Assembly: GCA_035048495.1 (NCBI GenBank) | Contig: CM068549.1 | Coordinates: 9,844,000 to 9,907,999 of the forward strand | Direction: 5' to 3' | From: Euptelea pleiosperma | Lineage: Eukaryota > Streptophyta > Magnoliopsida > Ranunculales > Eupteleaceae | DNA: 64,000 nt | Shown: positions 47,785-60,008 of the stretch, one piece after another | Layout: each line of letters opens with the position of its first letter | Position numbering within the stretch: the stretch's first letter is position 1 | Position numbers and translations under genes: made by a program | The notes under the pieces: generated by a model | What the model was told of the DNA's origin: nothing | Databases searched by the model: none | What the model saw: only the letters and a program-made list of their open reading frames with translations

Positions 47785-50541
47785 TGAAAGTAGGATTTTC
47801 CCGCGTCGTTGGTTACGAAAACCCTAACCTCAACAATATTTGTAATTATCCGAGACTTATTCCTGCAAAATACGCAATTCTTTGCACAGTGAAAAGTCGG
47901 AGTCGAATCCGCACTCAGGATTAGTCGGATTAGCACAATAAGGAACATAAAATAACAGGAATCTATCGATCTTGAATCAAAATAAACTTTATTTCATGAC
48001 TTCAAATGTAACTTACAACTCAAACATGAAACAATTAATCTAGAAAGCATTTTAACAAGAGAGAGATGTAGAGAGAGAAAGATGTGTAGGATAGAGAAAA
48101 TGATAGAGAGAGAAAGAGACTAAGGTAGAGAGAGAAAGTAGGAAAAGAAGAGAGAAAATTAAATTTTTAGAGAGATAAAGAGAAAATGAAGATAAGAGGT
48201 TTATTCTAGAGAGAAATACTCACCCTGATGCACTAACCTTGGACTTGAAAGATGGACATATCATTCGGGTTAGTACATGGAGTGGTGCACCGTGATGCAC
48301 GGGCTTGCCGGTGTTGATGAAGGTGATCCTTGAGTGATGGTGTGGCTAAGAGGAGAACCATGGAGCTATGAAGAAGATGGAGAAGGTTGACCAAGTGGAT
48401 CTCGTGCCCATGTGGGTGCATGCAAGGTACTAACAGTGTGCAACATCATTTGAAGAGAGGGGTGCTCCTGGGGTGTGTGGCTGTTGTTGCGGGGTGCAAC
48501 ACCAGAAACGGTGGTGCTTAGTGTTCAACGATTGAAGGCGTTGTAGGTGCAAACTTTGAAGCATTGGACCAGGCCGTGGCAAGGGGAATAGGGTGTGTAG
48601 TGGTGCTTAGTGGTGCACTTGAGACTAAGGAGGAACAGCCGGCTATGATTGTGTGGACTGGTTGAAGAACCAGTCCGGCGAGATGATGTAGAGGAGGGAG
48701 GCGGTGCTGTTTTTGCAGCCAGATTCCTTTTCTTTTCTTTTTTTTTTGGTGGCTGCCAGATCGTGTGGCAGAGGGGGTAGGGGATCGAAAGAGGAACGGG
48801 CAGGAGGAAAGATGAGGGGAGAGAACCCAAATAGCAACCGGAGTTGTAGGTGGCCGGAGTTGCAAACTTGCAACTCCGGTGAGCAAATGAAAGGAAGAAG
48901 AAGAAGAAGAAGAAGAAGAAGAAGAAGAAACGTACCAGGGCTGAGGAAATTCTAGTGTTGGCCGGAGTTGCAGACCTGCAACTCCGACGTTAATGGATAA
49001 AGGAGCTGGGGAGACCGGAGGTGCACTTGCAGCCTTGCAGATCTGAGAATGAGATGGAGGACCACCCCCCCCCCAGCAAGATCGCCGGTTTGCAGGCGGC
49101 AAGGGATGAATCCACGGTGGTTCAAGAGGGTGGTGATGGCTTCTAACGGTAGAGGCTAAGAGGGGTGGTGCGTGAGGAGCTCGCCGGTGGTAGCAGGTGG
49201 AAGAAGATGGAGGGGCCAGTAACTTGAGGGCGAACCAGGTGCTTGGGCGACGACTATGCAGCAATATCAAGAAGAAGAAGAACGAGGAGGAGAAGAAGGA
49301 GAAGGTGGGGGAGCCGACGAACCAGTCCGGTGGTGGCTCGCCGGAGATGAAGGAACAAGGAGAAGAAGAAGAAAGAGAAATGGGAGAGAAGAGAAAAAAG
49401 AGCAGGATCTTTTTGGGGAGAGAAAGGAGGGGATTAGAGGAGGATTAGGGTTTGGAAATTAGGGTTCGTCCCCCTCCTTCCCCCTTTTAAAGCTTCCCTA
49501 TTTCCTTTAATGGAAATAGGGGGTTTTTGAAAATAAAAAAAATAAGAAAAATATTTTTTTTTTTTTTTTTTTTTTTTAAGTAAAACACTACTTTTTTATG
49601 GGGAATCTCCCCAATTAGTGGACCCCCCATTTAATTAAAATTATTTTGAAATTTGCGGGGTCCACTAACTAGTCGGACAGCGGATCGATGAAGATGGGCC
49701 CGGCTACTGGCCCGCATGGATTGATGATGTCTATCATCTCACAAGATGATGTGACAGACAGTCTGATGGCGATCGGATGGATGGTGACTTGATTGGGACC
49801 CAGATTAGTAGATCGATGGATTTAGAGAGATCCAACGGTCTGATTGAAGATCCAACGGTCCGATGGAAGATCCAACGGTCAGAAAGCTAAGGGAGATGAG
49901 ATAGAGTTGATGGGCAGGAGTTCTGGGGTTAGGTCAGTAGATTCGAGGACCGAGAGATGAAGAGAGAGAGAGAATAAGGAGAGATGAGAGAGAAAGAATC
50001 AGAAAATAGAGATAAAAGCACTGGCGGAGGGTCTGGAACCCTGGTCTTCACTGTGACCATCCTCACGCTTCTCCAGTAGAGTCGACTATCATTCTTTGCT
50101 GACTCATGTGGCTTTAAACGCTTTGGTCCGTCTCTTGGTCATTGGCTCTCCTACTCTCTTCGTTCTTTGGGCCGGCTTTTTGGTCCTCTTATTCAGCCCA
50201 TATTTGGCCCATATCTTTTAGTCATAGCATGTGGGCTCTTTAAGCTTTGATAATGGGCTTTCATGATCGATTTGGGCTCACAAGTCTCGAGAATCGTCCC
50301 ATCGGGGTTTCCTGCGACAGAAGAAGCGCGTAATGAGGCTCTATCAGAATGACTTCATGTCTAGACTTTCGAAAATGTGTTTAATGCATGCAAATATACC
50401 ATTTCGTCCAGAAAAGTGTGTTCTACGCAACAAAAGAGACTCTTACGTAGAAAAGTAGATAAATAGAGTATTTTAACGTGGGAGAATGCAATAACGCTAA
50501 AAGGATAATTGCTTAAAATAAGCACTTTTGAGCGAATATCA
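47785..50541 (-). mobile_element. LTR-X copy X5 (solo LTR, TSD CTCAA)
   Basis: TGAAAGTAGG...GCGAATATCA, flanked by CTCAA at 47780-47784 and 50542-50546. Perfect inverted repeats lie at 48854-48879 (12-bp arms CCGGAGTTGCAA / TTGCAACTCCGG, centre AC) and 48963-48986 (11-bp arms, centre AC). A GAA microsatellite lies at 48896-48930. Three minisatellite units lie at 49829, 49849 and 49869. Donor-like GGTGAGT on the sense strand is at 48218-48224. The 250-codon frame at 48518-49270 is judged spurious. Confidence 0.93.
49829..49880. repeat. 20-bp minisatellite in X5 (3 units)
   Basis: gatccaacggtc at 49829, 49849 and 49869, exact 20-bp period. Confidence 0.92.
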
Positions 50542-51798
50542 CTCAACATTTTCATCATTGATATTCGCTCAAAAGTGCTTATTTTAAGCAATTATCCTTT
50601 TAGCGTTATTGCATTCTCCTACGTAAAATACTCTATTTACCTACTTTTCTACGTAAGAGTCTCTTCTGTTGCGTAGAACACACTTTTCTGGACGAAATGG
50701 TATATTTGCATGCATTAAACACATTTTTAGAAGTTTAGATATTAAGCCGTTCTGATTAAGTCTCATTACGCGCTTCTTCTATCGCAGGAAACCCTGATTG
50801 GATGATTCTCGAGACTTCTAGGCCCATATGGATCATGAAAGCCCATTATCAAAGCTTAAAGAGTCCACAGGCTATGTCTAGAAGATACGAGCCTATTATG
50901 GGCTGAACAAGGGGATCGAAGAGCTGGCCCAAGGAACCACGAGAGCGGGAGAGCTGATAACCAAGAGAAGGACCAAAGCATTTAAAGCCACATCAAATGA
51001 TGGCCTGCTCTACTGGCAAAGCTCAAGTGAAGAACAATGGAAAACCAGGGTTCATGACCCTCTGCCAATACTTTTTTTGATATTTTCTCTCTCATCTCTC
51101 CTTATTCTCTCTCTCTTCATTTCTCAGTCCTCGAATCTATTGACTTAACCCCAGAACTCCTGCTCATTGGCTCTGTCTCATCTCCCTTAGCTTTCTGACC
51201 GTTGGATCTTCCATCGGGCCGTTGAATCTCTATAGATCGCCATCTGATCTATCAATTCTATGCATCCGACCATCCGATCGTGCTACCGATCAGTCGATCA
51301 TCCATCCTATCAACCACCCGATCTCCATTGTAAAATATCAGTCCCTAAGGCAGGTTTGATTGTAGAGAAATGCCTCAGATGATTGATTGTGGCTGAGAGC
51401 GTAGAGCTCGATTTCCGAAGAAAGGAAAATACATTTTTCCTTGATGGGTATTTCAAGGGGAAAATGCATTGTTCTCCCCTGGCAACCAAACGCACCCTAA
51501 CCCACATCCATCGAGCCCAGTGGTCCACTATCCTTCTCACCTACCTTCTGGCCCATGGCCGATGCACTCTGGGCCCACAATTTTTAGCGTTCCCATTGGC
51601 CAACCACTGGCCGACTCGTGGCGTCATCTCTCGGCCAATCACTGGCCAACACGTGGCATCAGCTCTTGGCCTAGTGGTCATGGCCAAATGGCCCATTAAC
51701 CTCGAGCCCAAGCCCGCAAAACCCCTGGTTCAAAAATAAAAATAAAAATAAAATAATATTAAAAAAAATAAAAATAAAAAAATAAAGAATTTTCTTTT

Positions 51799-51838
51799 AG
51801 AAACCGTGAGTTTCTAAGTTTAGAAACCCACGGTTTCT
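51799..51838. repeat. 40-bp near-perfect palindrome in X6
   Basis: 19-bp arms (starting AGAAACCGTG and ending CACGGTTTCT) with one mismatch and a 2-base centre. Preceded by an A-rich stretch. Confidence 0.9.
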
Positions 51839-51961
51839 ACATAAGGAGAGGGTTAAAAACCCTTCGAGTTCTTCTTCTTCCGCCCCCGCTCGGACACCCT
51901 TTCCTCCTCTTCCCTTTCCCCTTCTTCTTCTCTTCCGGCGTGCCATCGCCGGTGAGGAGTG

Positions 51962-52330
51962 GAGCGCCTCCTTCTTCTTCTTCTTCTTCTTCTTCTTCTT
52001 CTTCTTCTTCTCCTTCTTCTTCTTCTTCTTCTTCTCCTCTTCCTCCTCCTCTTCTTCTTCTTCGTTTTCTTTTTCTGTTGCTGGAGTTGCAGGTCTGCAA
52101 CTCCGGCCGGCGAACCGAGCTCCACCACCATCCTCACCACAGCATGCAACGGTGAGGGTCATCCCCCTCTCCTCCTATCCTTCTTCTTCCTCTTCGTTTT
52201 CTTCTTCTTCTTCTTCTTCTTCTTCTTCTTCTTCTTCGTTTTCTTCTTCTTTTGCTGGAGTTGCAGGTCTGCAACTCCGGCCGGCGAACTGTGCTCCACC
52301 ACCATCCTCTTCACAGCATGCTACGGTGAG
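51962..52330 (+). repeat. TTC microsatellites and 174-bp tandem duplication in X6
   Basis: Long cttctt runs at 51972-52035 and 52196-52240 precede two copies of a unit containing the hairpin and a phrase ctccaccaccatcct...cacagcatgc. Hairpin starts at 52083 and 52257 give the 174-bp period. Confidence 0.85.
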
Positions 52331-53707
52331 CCCTTCTCACATTCTATTCCTCTCTTCTATCCTCTCTCTCTTCCCTCAACATGTTACACAACTCTTACCT
52401 CTCTCTTCACCTTTCTTTCCACTCCAAGAAGAGGAGCCGTCAGCCACCACCGTCCTCCATTGGAGGCCTGCAACCACAACCTCTTGGTCCGCCACCATCA
52501 CCAGCGACCGCCCTCTCCTTCATCTCCAACGGTTGCTGGAGTTGCAACCTGCAACTCCAGTCCGTCAAGTTGCCTCCCACACCGCTGTCGTCTCTCCCTC
52601 TCAAAAGAAAAGAGATAAAAAAATAGAAAAAAAAGAGAGGAAGAAAGAAATATAAAAAAAAAAATCAGAAAAGAGAAGAAGAAGAAAGAGGGGAGGAACA
52701 TCCTCACCTGGTTCGTCCGCCTCCTCCACCGTCTCCTTGAACCAACTCACGGCTTGCTCTTTGCTGCACTCACCACCCCCATGGATTCCACCACCGTTAC
52801 ATCCTCAACAAGCTGCTGCTACACCAGTGCAAATCTTGCAAGCAGCACCTCCCTGAATCCTCTTTAAGCCGTTCTCTCCCCGGCCAAAACCTACAAGCTA
52901 CTGCACTGCCCTTCTGCTCTCCATTCAAGTTGGCAGTCGGATTGCAACTCCACATCAAGCATCGCACCTCCACCATCATCTTCTCTCGGTGATCATGGCG
53001 AATCACCACACATGTGCTGCCTCCTTTCCCTACACCATCATCATCACCATCTCCCCGTCACCATGATCAACACGGGCACATCCAACAGTGGTTCAAAATG
53101 GTAACAATTAACCTTCTCTCACTCCATTCTCTCATCTTTTCTCTCTCTAAGGTAGACACCTCTTTCTCTCTCTAACTCTTTGTTTTTTTCTAGGTTTCTT
53201 CATTTCTCTCTCTTCTTTTTCTTCTTTACTTCTCTCTCTAAAATCTCTATTTATTTTCTCTCTCTAAGCTCTTTCTTTCTCTCTCTAGCTTAGTTTCTCT
53301 TTTGTATTGCTTTTTAGATAATTTTTCTTTTGTTTATTCAAATTTTGTAGGCATTTTAAATATATGAATGAATTTTAGTTTGATTATCATGTTGTGGTTC
53401 TCTTTCAATCTTCTTTGAATGTTTGTTGATCTACTTTGTAGTTTGATAAATTCTCTATCCAAAAATTACTGAAAATGTTTTAAATCAACCCACCATTCTC
53501 ACCCCTCCATCAATTTCTGGGAAAAATTCATCATTTTATGTTCTTGAATCACGCAAACTAACCCCGAGTGCGGATCGATATCCGACACGAATCCCTATAC
53601 AAAGCCTGTAATTTTGCAGGAATTTTGAGGCTCGGATCAAATTACAAATCTTGTTGATTCTAGGGTTTCCGTAACCAACGACGCGGAAAAACCCTACTTT
53701 CAATCAT

Positions 53708-53936
53708 CCAAGAGTTAAAACTTCCAGATCACCTCTAAGTTCTTATATCTCGACCTCAATTCTTACATGTTTAGCACTCAGAATAGAATCACACAAGAAG
53801 GGTTTTCTTCTTTTCTCTCAATTTATATGTGAGGAGATGTGTTGATATATGAAAGCAAAGATCTCACATATGTATTATTTAAAGGAAGGACATCTTTAAC
53901 AGAAGAAGATCTCATGATTGGACCACTTCACTCGGG
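53708..53936 (-). other. Internal region of LTR-X element, piece between X6 and X7
   Basis: Non-coding and AT-rich. It continues at 57252 once X7 is removed (shared aacgt). Confidence 0.6.
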
Positions 53937-53941
53937 AACGT

Positions 53942-56900
53942 TGAAATTAAGATTTTTCCGCGTCGTTGGTTACGGAAACCCTAAAGTTCAACAATATTTG
54001 TAATTCCGGTTCACTTTAAATTCTGCAAAAAATGCAGACTTTGCACAGTGGCTCGTGTCGGATATCGTCCGCACTCGGGGTTAGGGCAAATAAAAAACAA
54101 TTTAAACGAAATCTGCTATAAAATGATGGAAGAGGTGAGAATGGTGAAGAAAATAGATAATTAAAAATTCCTTTTTGAATGTGATGAAAATCTACTAGAA
54201 TAATGATCTAAGAATGAATAAAATGCATTAATTAATCAAAAATAGAATGTCAATTACAAGCCTTGAATCAATAACTATTGCAAACAATTAAATAAATCTA
54301 ACTTAAAATAAAAGCAATTCAATGAGCTAGAAGAGAAACGAGGTAGAGAGAGAAATTTAGAAAAGAAGTTATTCTAAAGAGAGAAAGTAACTAAAAGAAT
54401 TTTTAGAGATGGAAAAGTAAAGAGAGGCCAGGAAGGGATCTTACCACTAGAAAAGAGGTGCAAAATTAAGAGGAGTTGCTGGCTGTTTGTGTTGTGCAAC
54501 AGCAGTTGAAGGAGCTTGTGGGTTTGTGAACACCAGCAAATTGTGGAGCACAACAACTCGTATATGCACGTGGTGGAAGAGGCGCACTAGCAGATCTTAG
54601 CCCGTGGAGGAGCAAAAGGGTTGCTGGTGTAGCGTGTGACGGTGGTAAGATGAAGGTGGAAAGGAACAACGTGCTTGGATGTTTCCACGGTGATGGTGAA
54701 GACTAGGGATGCACCTGCAAGTTATAGGCCATAATGGCGGTTGCTGTGGCGTTGCTTGAAGGTGTTGCCGGCTTTGATTCACGTGGAAGGAGGTTGCTGA
54801 CCGGATGGAGGATCTAATGAGGTGAGGTGCAGCTAGTGTGCACGGGATCGGAAAGAGGAGAGCAACCCGTGGTTGCTGGTGTTGTTGTGAGTGGGAGAAG
54901 GAGAGAGGTAGCAGCAGCTCGCGATCACGCCTTAGGAGGACGTGGTAGCAGGCGTTGAAGGTTAACGGTTGCTGCAAGTGGAACTCTGACCGGCATTGCA
55001 GGTGGAGGGGAACGGTTGCAAGTGTGCAACAGTGGTGTAACCTGCTGGTTGCAAAGAGGTGGAGCTCGCTAATGTGATTGGGTTGTAGAAGATGACGTGG
55101 CTGCAAGGAGAGGCAGCAACCCGAACCGTTTCTGGTTTATTTGGAGATGCAGGGTTGAGAACATCGCACCTGACCAACCGGAGGAAGGTAGGAGATGATC
55201 GGAATGGAAGGGTTGTAGGTCGGTTTGCTGTGGAGGACCTACAAGGAGAAGAAGCACCGTTGGATGCAGACGGTGTTGGTGTTGGATGCAATGGTTGTGT
55301 TGCTATCTTCTTTGGAGGAGAAGTCAGCAACAGTGATGATTGAGCTGCACCACGTGGTGTTGGAGGTGCTCTAGAAGGTGAATGGAGTGCAGATTCCGGT
55401 GAGCTTCTCGCCAGAATCAATGGTGGCAGGTTGGAGAATAGGGGAGACAAACCAAGTTTCAGGTTTGTTGAGAGAAGAAGAGGAAGAAGGGATGAGGGGC
55501 GGTAGCTGGTGCTACTGTGATGACCACAGCAGCAAACGCGCCTGCAACAGCAAGCCGGAGTTGCAAATCTGCAACTCCGGTGGGAAAGAGGAAGAAGAAG
55601 GAGGTGAGGCGCTGTTGCAACCCCGTGGACAAGATGATGGTGGTGGCGGTATTCTGCACAGTGAGGACACCCCAAAACCAGCAACGGTTTGAGGATGGAA
55701 GACTGTGATGGAGAGGAGGCTTCCGGCTGCTGGTTCTGTTCTAGCGGCGTGCTCGTGATGAAGTTGCAGACCTGCAACTTTGCAGGTCTTGGAGGGTAGA
55801 GAAAGAGGAGAAGGAAGGGGAGAAGATATTGAACCAATCCGATGAGAATGGAGAGGCGCTCCAAACAAGAGCCGTTGTTCCCCAAGGGAAGAGATCAAGT
55901 TGCAGACCTTAGAGAGAGAGAGAGAGAGAGAGAGCAAGAGGGGTTGAGGGAAGCAAGGATTAGGGAACGTGAAGGGGGAGGGAACCACCTTCCAAGAGAT
56001 CTTGGATCTCCTTTTATGGTGAGATGTGGTTGAGATCCACCTTAAAAGGGGGAAGATGTTAGACGGTTTTCAAAGAGGAAACCGTCCATGCATTAGAGGA
56101 AATGAGGTGTCCACATGAGTGTGCATGGGCCACTTATGTCAATAGCCCGTGGGTATTGAACAACCCGTGGGCCTATTTGGAGCCCAAGGAAGTAGAGAGG
56201 TTGGAATGTGGGCCGATCTTGATGGGTTTTAATTGACACATGGAGATATGAGGTGGCAACGAAGTGGGTCCATTCTTGGGACATAGCTATGGGCCAGTGG
56301 GTTATGGAGAATAGGCTATGGGCCTTACAATTTGATTAAGGACCATTTGGCCACGGGCTTTGTGGACCACTAAGGCCATGGGGCCATAAGATGATGGAAC
56401 TATGATAATTTGATGAGATGAAGTGGCGATTTGACTTGGTCCATAACTGGCGGACCGTAGGATCTGGAGAGATCCAACGGTCAGATGAATGATCTAACGG
56501 TCGGATTGAAGATCTAATGGTAGAAGAACTATAAGAGATGGAATAAAGCTAAAGGAGAGAAGATCTGAGGTTAGATGATGGAGATCAGAGAGTTATGATG
56601 ATCGATCTGAGGATCGGATGGTAGATCTGGGGATCTAATGGTAGGATGAGATGATCTATGGGTTAGATATCAGAGTCTAGAGAGATGGAGAGAGAATTAG
56701 GAGAGAGGAGAGAGAAAATAATACAAAATAAAGGCAAAAGAGCTGGCGGAGGGTCATGAACCCTGATCTTCAACATAGTCTTCAATCGGCTTCACCAATC
56801 ACGTAAGCCGTCATTTTATGTCCTTTGGCTTTGGCCTGCCTCTTAGTCTTCAACTTTGCCTCTCTATTGGTTCTTTATCTGGCTCTATGATCCTCTGACT

Positions 56901-57246
56901 TGACCCGTACTTGGCCTGTATCTTCTAGTCATAGCCTGTTGGCTCTTTAAGCTTTGATAGTGGGCTTCAATGGTTGATCCTAGGTCCGCAAGTCTCGAAA
57001 ATCGCCCGATCGGGTTTCCTGCAATAACGAGAAGCGCGTAATGAGACTTAATCAAAACGGCTTCATATCTAGACTTTCATAAATGCGTTTAATGCATGCA
57101 AATATACCATTTCGTCCGGAAAAGTGTGTTCTACGCAATGAAAGAGATTGACATAGAAAAGTGGATAAATAGCGAAGTTTAACATGGGAGAGTGTGATAA
57201 CGCTAAAGGATAATGGCTTAAAATAAGCACTTTTAAGCGAATATCA
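53942..57246 (-). mobile_element. LTR-X copy X7 (solo LTR, TSD AACGT, long subtype)
   Basis: TGAAATTAAG...GCGAATATCA with AACGT at 53937-53941 and 57247-57251. It is close to X1 along U3 (for example the gccgtcattttatgtccttt region at 56808 versus 4191). Inverted repeats lie at 55555-55580 (11-bp arms CCGGAGTTGCA / TGCAACTCCGG) and 55761-55780 (9-bp arms AAGTTGCAG / CTGCAACTT). Sense donor GGTAAGA is at 54440-54446. A GA run lies at 55911-55933. The 307-codon frame (54962-55885) is pyrimidine-rich and judged spurious. Confidence 0.93.
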
Positions 57247-57251
57247 AACGT

Positions 57252-58336
57252 CAAATCAAACTCTATAGCTTCTCCTTCTCCAATCTTCACATTTTATGAT
57301 CGTGCTATCCTAGAATCGAGTAGGACTTTCCTAGGTTGTAATAAGGCTTAGGTCCGTTGTAGAAAAATAAAGGGATACAGGATTTCAAAGATCTTGAGAG
57401 GATATCTCTATTTTCTTGTATTTTTCCTGTGGTGTAGCACCATTATTTGGTTCTTTTTCCTTTTTTTTGTATTTTTCTCTCTTTCTCGATATTTTTGAGG
57501 CTGCTCAATTTCTTTTTAGCTCTTTTTCATACTTTCTTTCCATATTTTGTTTTCAGCTTGAACCACTTTCTTTCCTTTTGATTTTTCTTCTTTACTTTTT
57601 TTCACGGTACACCCACATCAGTTATTCTATTGTCCATCTCAAAATAAGGGTAGCTAGGCATGCTTCGTAGCTGGACTGGGTTTTAGGTTGATAGGTTTAC
57701 AAAGAAAAGGCTTTTATAGAAGGGCTCAAGGGGTTTCTAGTGAAGTATAATTCAGGTGAATAAAAAGGTTGAATGGTTCAGAAAGATGGCCTAAGTCATT
57801 TTCTAGGGTTTTCACTCTCATATATACTGTCTTGACTGGATACAGAGAAGGTCTGTCGTAGTAATCCAATTTTGATGTCGTTCCGAGTTCCATGATCAAA
57901 TAAAAGGGTAATGAGATCTCTCAACGAATATTGCGGACAAGAAGAATAGTGAGTCATCTTGTGACTCAGAATTATTGTATAATACTCTGAAATGAATAAA
58001 GGCTTGAAAGCTCACTGGGTTAGGTCTCCACAATTATTCTTACAGGATCTCTAGAGTTTCCTAACTTAGGATGACTCTGATGTTGATAGTATACAATTGT
58101 GCTGAATCTGAGTTTTTTTAAGTTTTCAAACCTGCTGTAGTCACGCTTGACTTGACTCAAAGCTAACCTTTAACAAAAATTGTCATCCTTAATACTGACT
58201 TAACGGAGGTTTTCAGCTAATCAAAGTCAGGGTATTTGAAATATTTTTGAAATTCTAGAAAACTTTGAAAAACATCAGAAACCACCCAAAAACAATTTTT
58301 TTTTTTATCAAAATGAAGACATGAGTTTTGGTAAAT
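57252..58336 (-). other. Internal 3' non-coding region of LTR-X element
   Basis: A/T-rich, with C/T-rich stretches at 57400-57600. No gene is visible. It lies between two G-rich motifs on the sense strand, as in the Athila 3' UTR but longer. Confidence 0.5.
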
Positions 58337-58375
58337 ACCCACCCCCAACCAAAATATAGCACCATCCTCGGTGCT
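58337..58375 (-). other. Second G-rich motif and 6-bp stem-loop of LTR-X element
   Basis: tacccacccccaacc (58337-58350) is followed by agcacc-atcctc-ggtgct (58358-58375). This repeats the layout seen at 29931, with a different stem sequence. Confidence 0.6.
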
Positions 58376-58899
58376 CATGACTGGGACATAAAATGATGAA
58401 AAATTGGTGATGATGATGCAAAGGTTCAGGGAAGATGTTACCAAGTCGGTAGAAACTCGACAGCGTGTGGTACCTGATGATCGAAAGAATAAATGTACCT
58501 GCATTTCCAGTGATAGAACAGTTAATAACAAATGCATGAGACACATGTACTCTAGGAATATCGGATTGTGATGGGTGAAAACTGTTGACCTCTTCCTCGA
58601 TGTGTCCTAATGTGATAGGGATGTTCCAATCCCTGCACTCAATATTTTCTTCCTCGGTGGGGAACGATAGGTCCAGGACAGCGGGAGTCCCATGTTCTAG
58701 ACACGGCTCATCGGTAGGAATGTCTGCATCTAGGGCAGAGAAAGAATTATCAGAGGTAGAGATGGAACTGGGTTCCTCTGTATTGGTTCAGAAGTTAGTG
58801 CGGTTAAGGGCACCAAAGATGGAGACTCTGGTTCATCACTATTGTTCCACAATCCAAGGGAGGTGGGAGGATCGGTAGATCTAGGACAGTTGGGATCCT

Positions 58900-59806
58900 A
58901 TGATCGAGACATAGCTCAGTGTCATGAAGATCGACATCAGGGTTAGCAGAGGTAGAGTGAGAAATGGGTTGCTCTGAGCTAGGTTCAGGATATTTGTGCT
59001 GGTAAGGGCACCGACGATGGAGACAATTGCTCATCAATATACTGGCCTGAACTAGTGGTGGTAACAACTACGGTTTCTTCCTTGCAAGTCTGGTACTGGG
59101 TCCAATTAGGTGGCTCTGCATCATAGACAATGGCCATGTCAGTCTCTTCAGGATAAGCTATCGGTTGGCGAAGGAAGTGGATTTCCTCGCTCTCAGATTC
59201 TAACTGACTTAGATGGTGTTCAAAACTCTCCATGGATTGCTGTTGTTGTTGCCCTAGCTGGGTTATGTATTGAGAGAGAAGATCCTCTAGACTAGGTTTA
59301 GTAGCCAACTGAAGCAGTTCAGTCAAGGGAAGCTGAGGTGCCAACTCTTGATTGTAGGCCGACTAAGTATGAAAGTTGTAAGGCAGAGTAGAGTCTGGGA
59401 CTAGCTGCTAACTCTGGAAATCTTGAGGGGCCCACTATTGACCAAAATATTCAGCCTGTGGATCTGGCTGGTACTGCGATTGTGAGTATTGCCAGTCATA
59501 CTCTCTATTGGGTTGATGGAACCTAGAAGGATAATTATCATGTGGAAGTGGTTCTTGGAGGGCAGACTGTTCTCAACCAAAGTTATGGTGACTCTTATTG
59601 TCGGGATAATAAGTGTTGTCATAGGAGGACTACATCGGAGATGGAAAGGTACAGACATCTTCCTGGATAGAAGGGTAATATCCTACAGATTGGGAATTGT
59701 GCACAGGTTGCTGGACCGCAACACAAAGGGTAGCGACTGAGTTTTTAAGCTCTTGGAGTACAGAGTTGTACTCCGGATCTCTGTAATTGTCATACCCCAT
59801 AGAAGG
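58900..59806 (-). pseudogene. Gag-like remnant of LTR-X element
   Basis: On the minus strand from about 59800 the readable pieces are NYRDPEYNSVLQELKNSV, a Q/Y/P-rich stretch, then PLTELLQLATKPSLEDLLSQ and a glutamine-rich segment with SFEHHLSQLESE. The SLEDLL...Q segment parallels KSLEETLQSFMQ of the Athila gag tail at ~34310. Stops at about 59640, 59580, 59460 and 59410 break it. No capsid domain, zinc knuckle or pol is visible. I read it as the tail of a gag whose pol was lost, and the link to Athila-type gag is an inference from a short similarity. Confidence 0.5.
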
Positions 59807-60008
59807 TCGAAAGTAGGTTTTTTTCCGCGTCGTTGGTTACAGAAATCCTAGAATCAACACATTTGTAATTTTATCCGATTCCCCTACAAATTCAAAGATT
59901 TTAGCATAGAGATTTGTGTCGGATGTCGATCCACACTCGAGATTAGTTGGATTAGCACATTAAAGAACATAAAATAATGGAATTTGATAGAGATTTTGAA
60001 GAGGTGAG
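59807..60008 (-). repeat. LTR-X fragment X8, left part
   Basis: U5 end of an LTR-X copy (tcgaaagtagg start, conserved ccgcgtcgttggttac and gtcggatgtcgatcc blocks). It is interrupted by X9 at gtgag and continues at 62886. Confidence 0.8.

Larger units (their letters stand above)
50559..53702 (+). mobile_element. LTR-X copy X6 (solo LTR, TSD ATCAT, variant U3)
   Basis: Sense strand is plus: TGATATTCGC...CCCTACTTTCA. ATCAT is duplicated at 50554-50558 and 53703-53707. The block 51330-51840 is not shared with other copies and contains a long palindrome (51799-51838). A 174-bp tandem duplication (about 52030-52330) carries TTC runs and the GGAGTTGCAG hairpin at 52083-52104 and 52257-52278. A third hairpin is at 52538-52558. 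Donor-like GTAACA is at 53101. The long frames here (for example 51959-52618) come from TTC repeats and are not genes. Confidence 0.92.

Noticed and set aside
50542..50558. X5 and X6 as one inverted-repeat transposon
   Set aside because: Each has its own different perfect target duplication (CTCAA and ATCAT), so they are two separate insertions that happen to face each other.
51797..52618. Glu-, Lys-, Arg-, Leu-, Ser- or Phe-rich open frames around 51800-52620
   Set aside because: They are translations of TTC/GAA microsatellite runs in all frames.
54962..55885. 307-codon open frame on the minus strand in X7, and similar long frames at 45247-46131, 48518-49270, 37851-38573, 60991-61596 and 18132-18629
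   Set aside because: All lie on the sense strand of LTR-X U5-R, which is strongly pyrimidine-rich and so poor in stop codons. The predicted proteins are Ser/Pro/His-rich, not alignable with each other, and have no domain.
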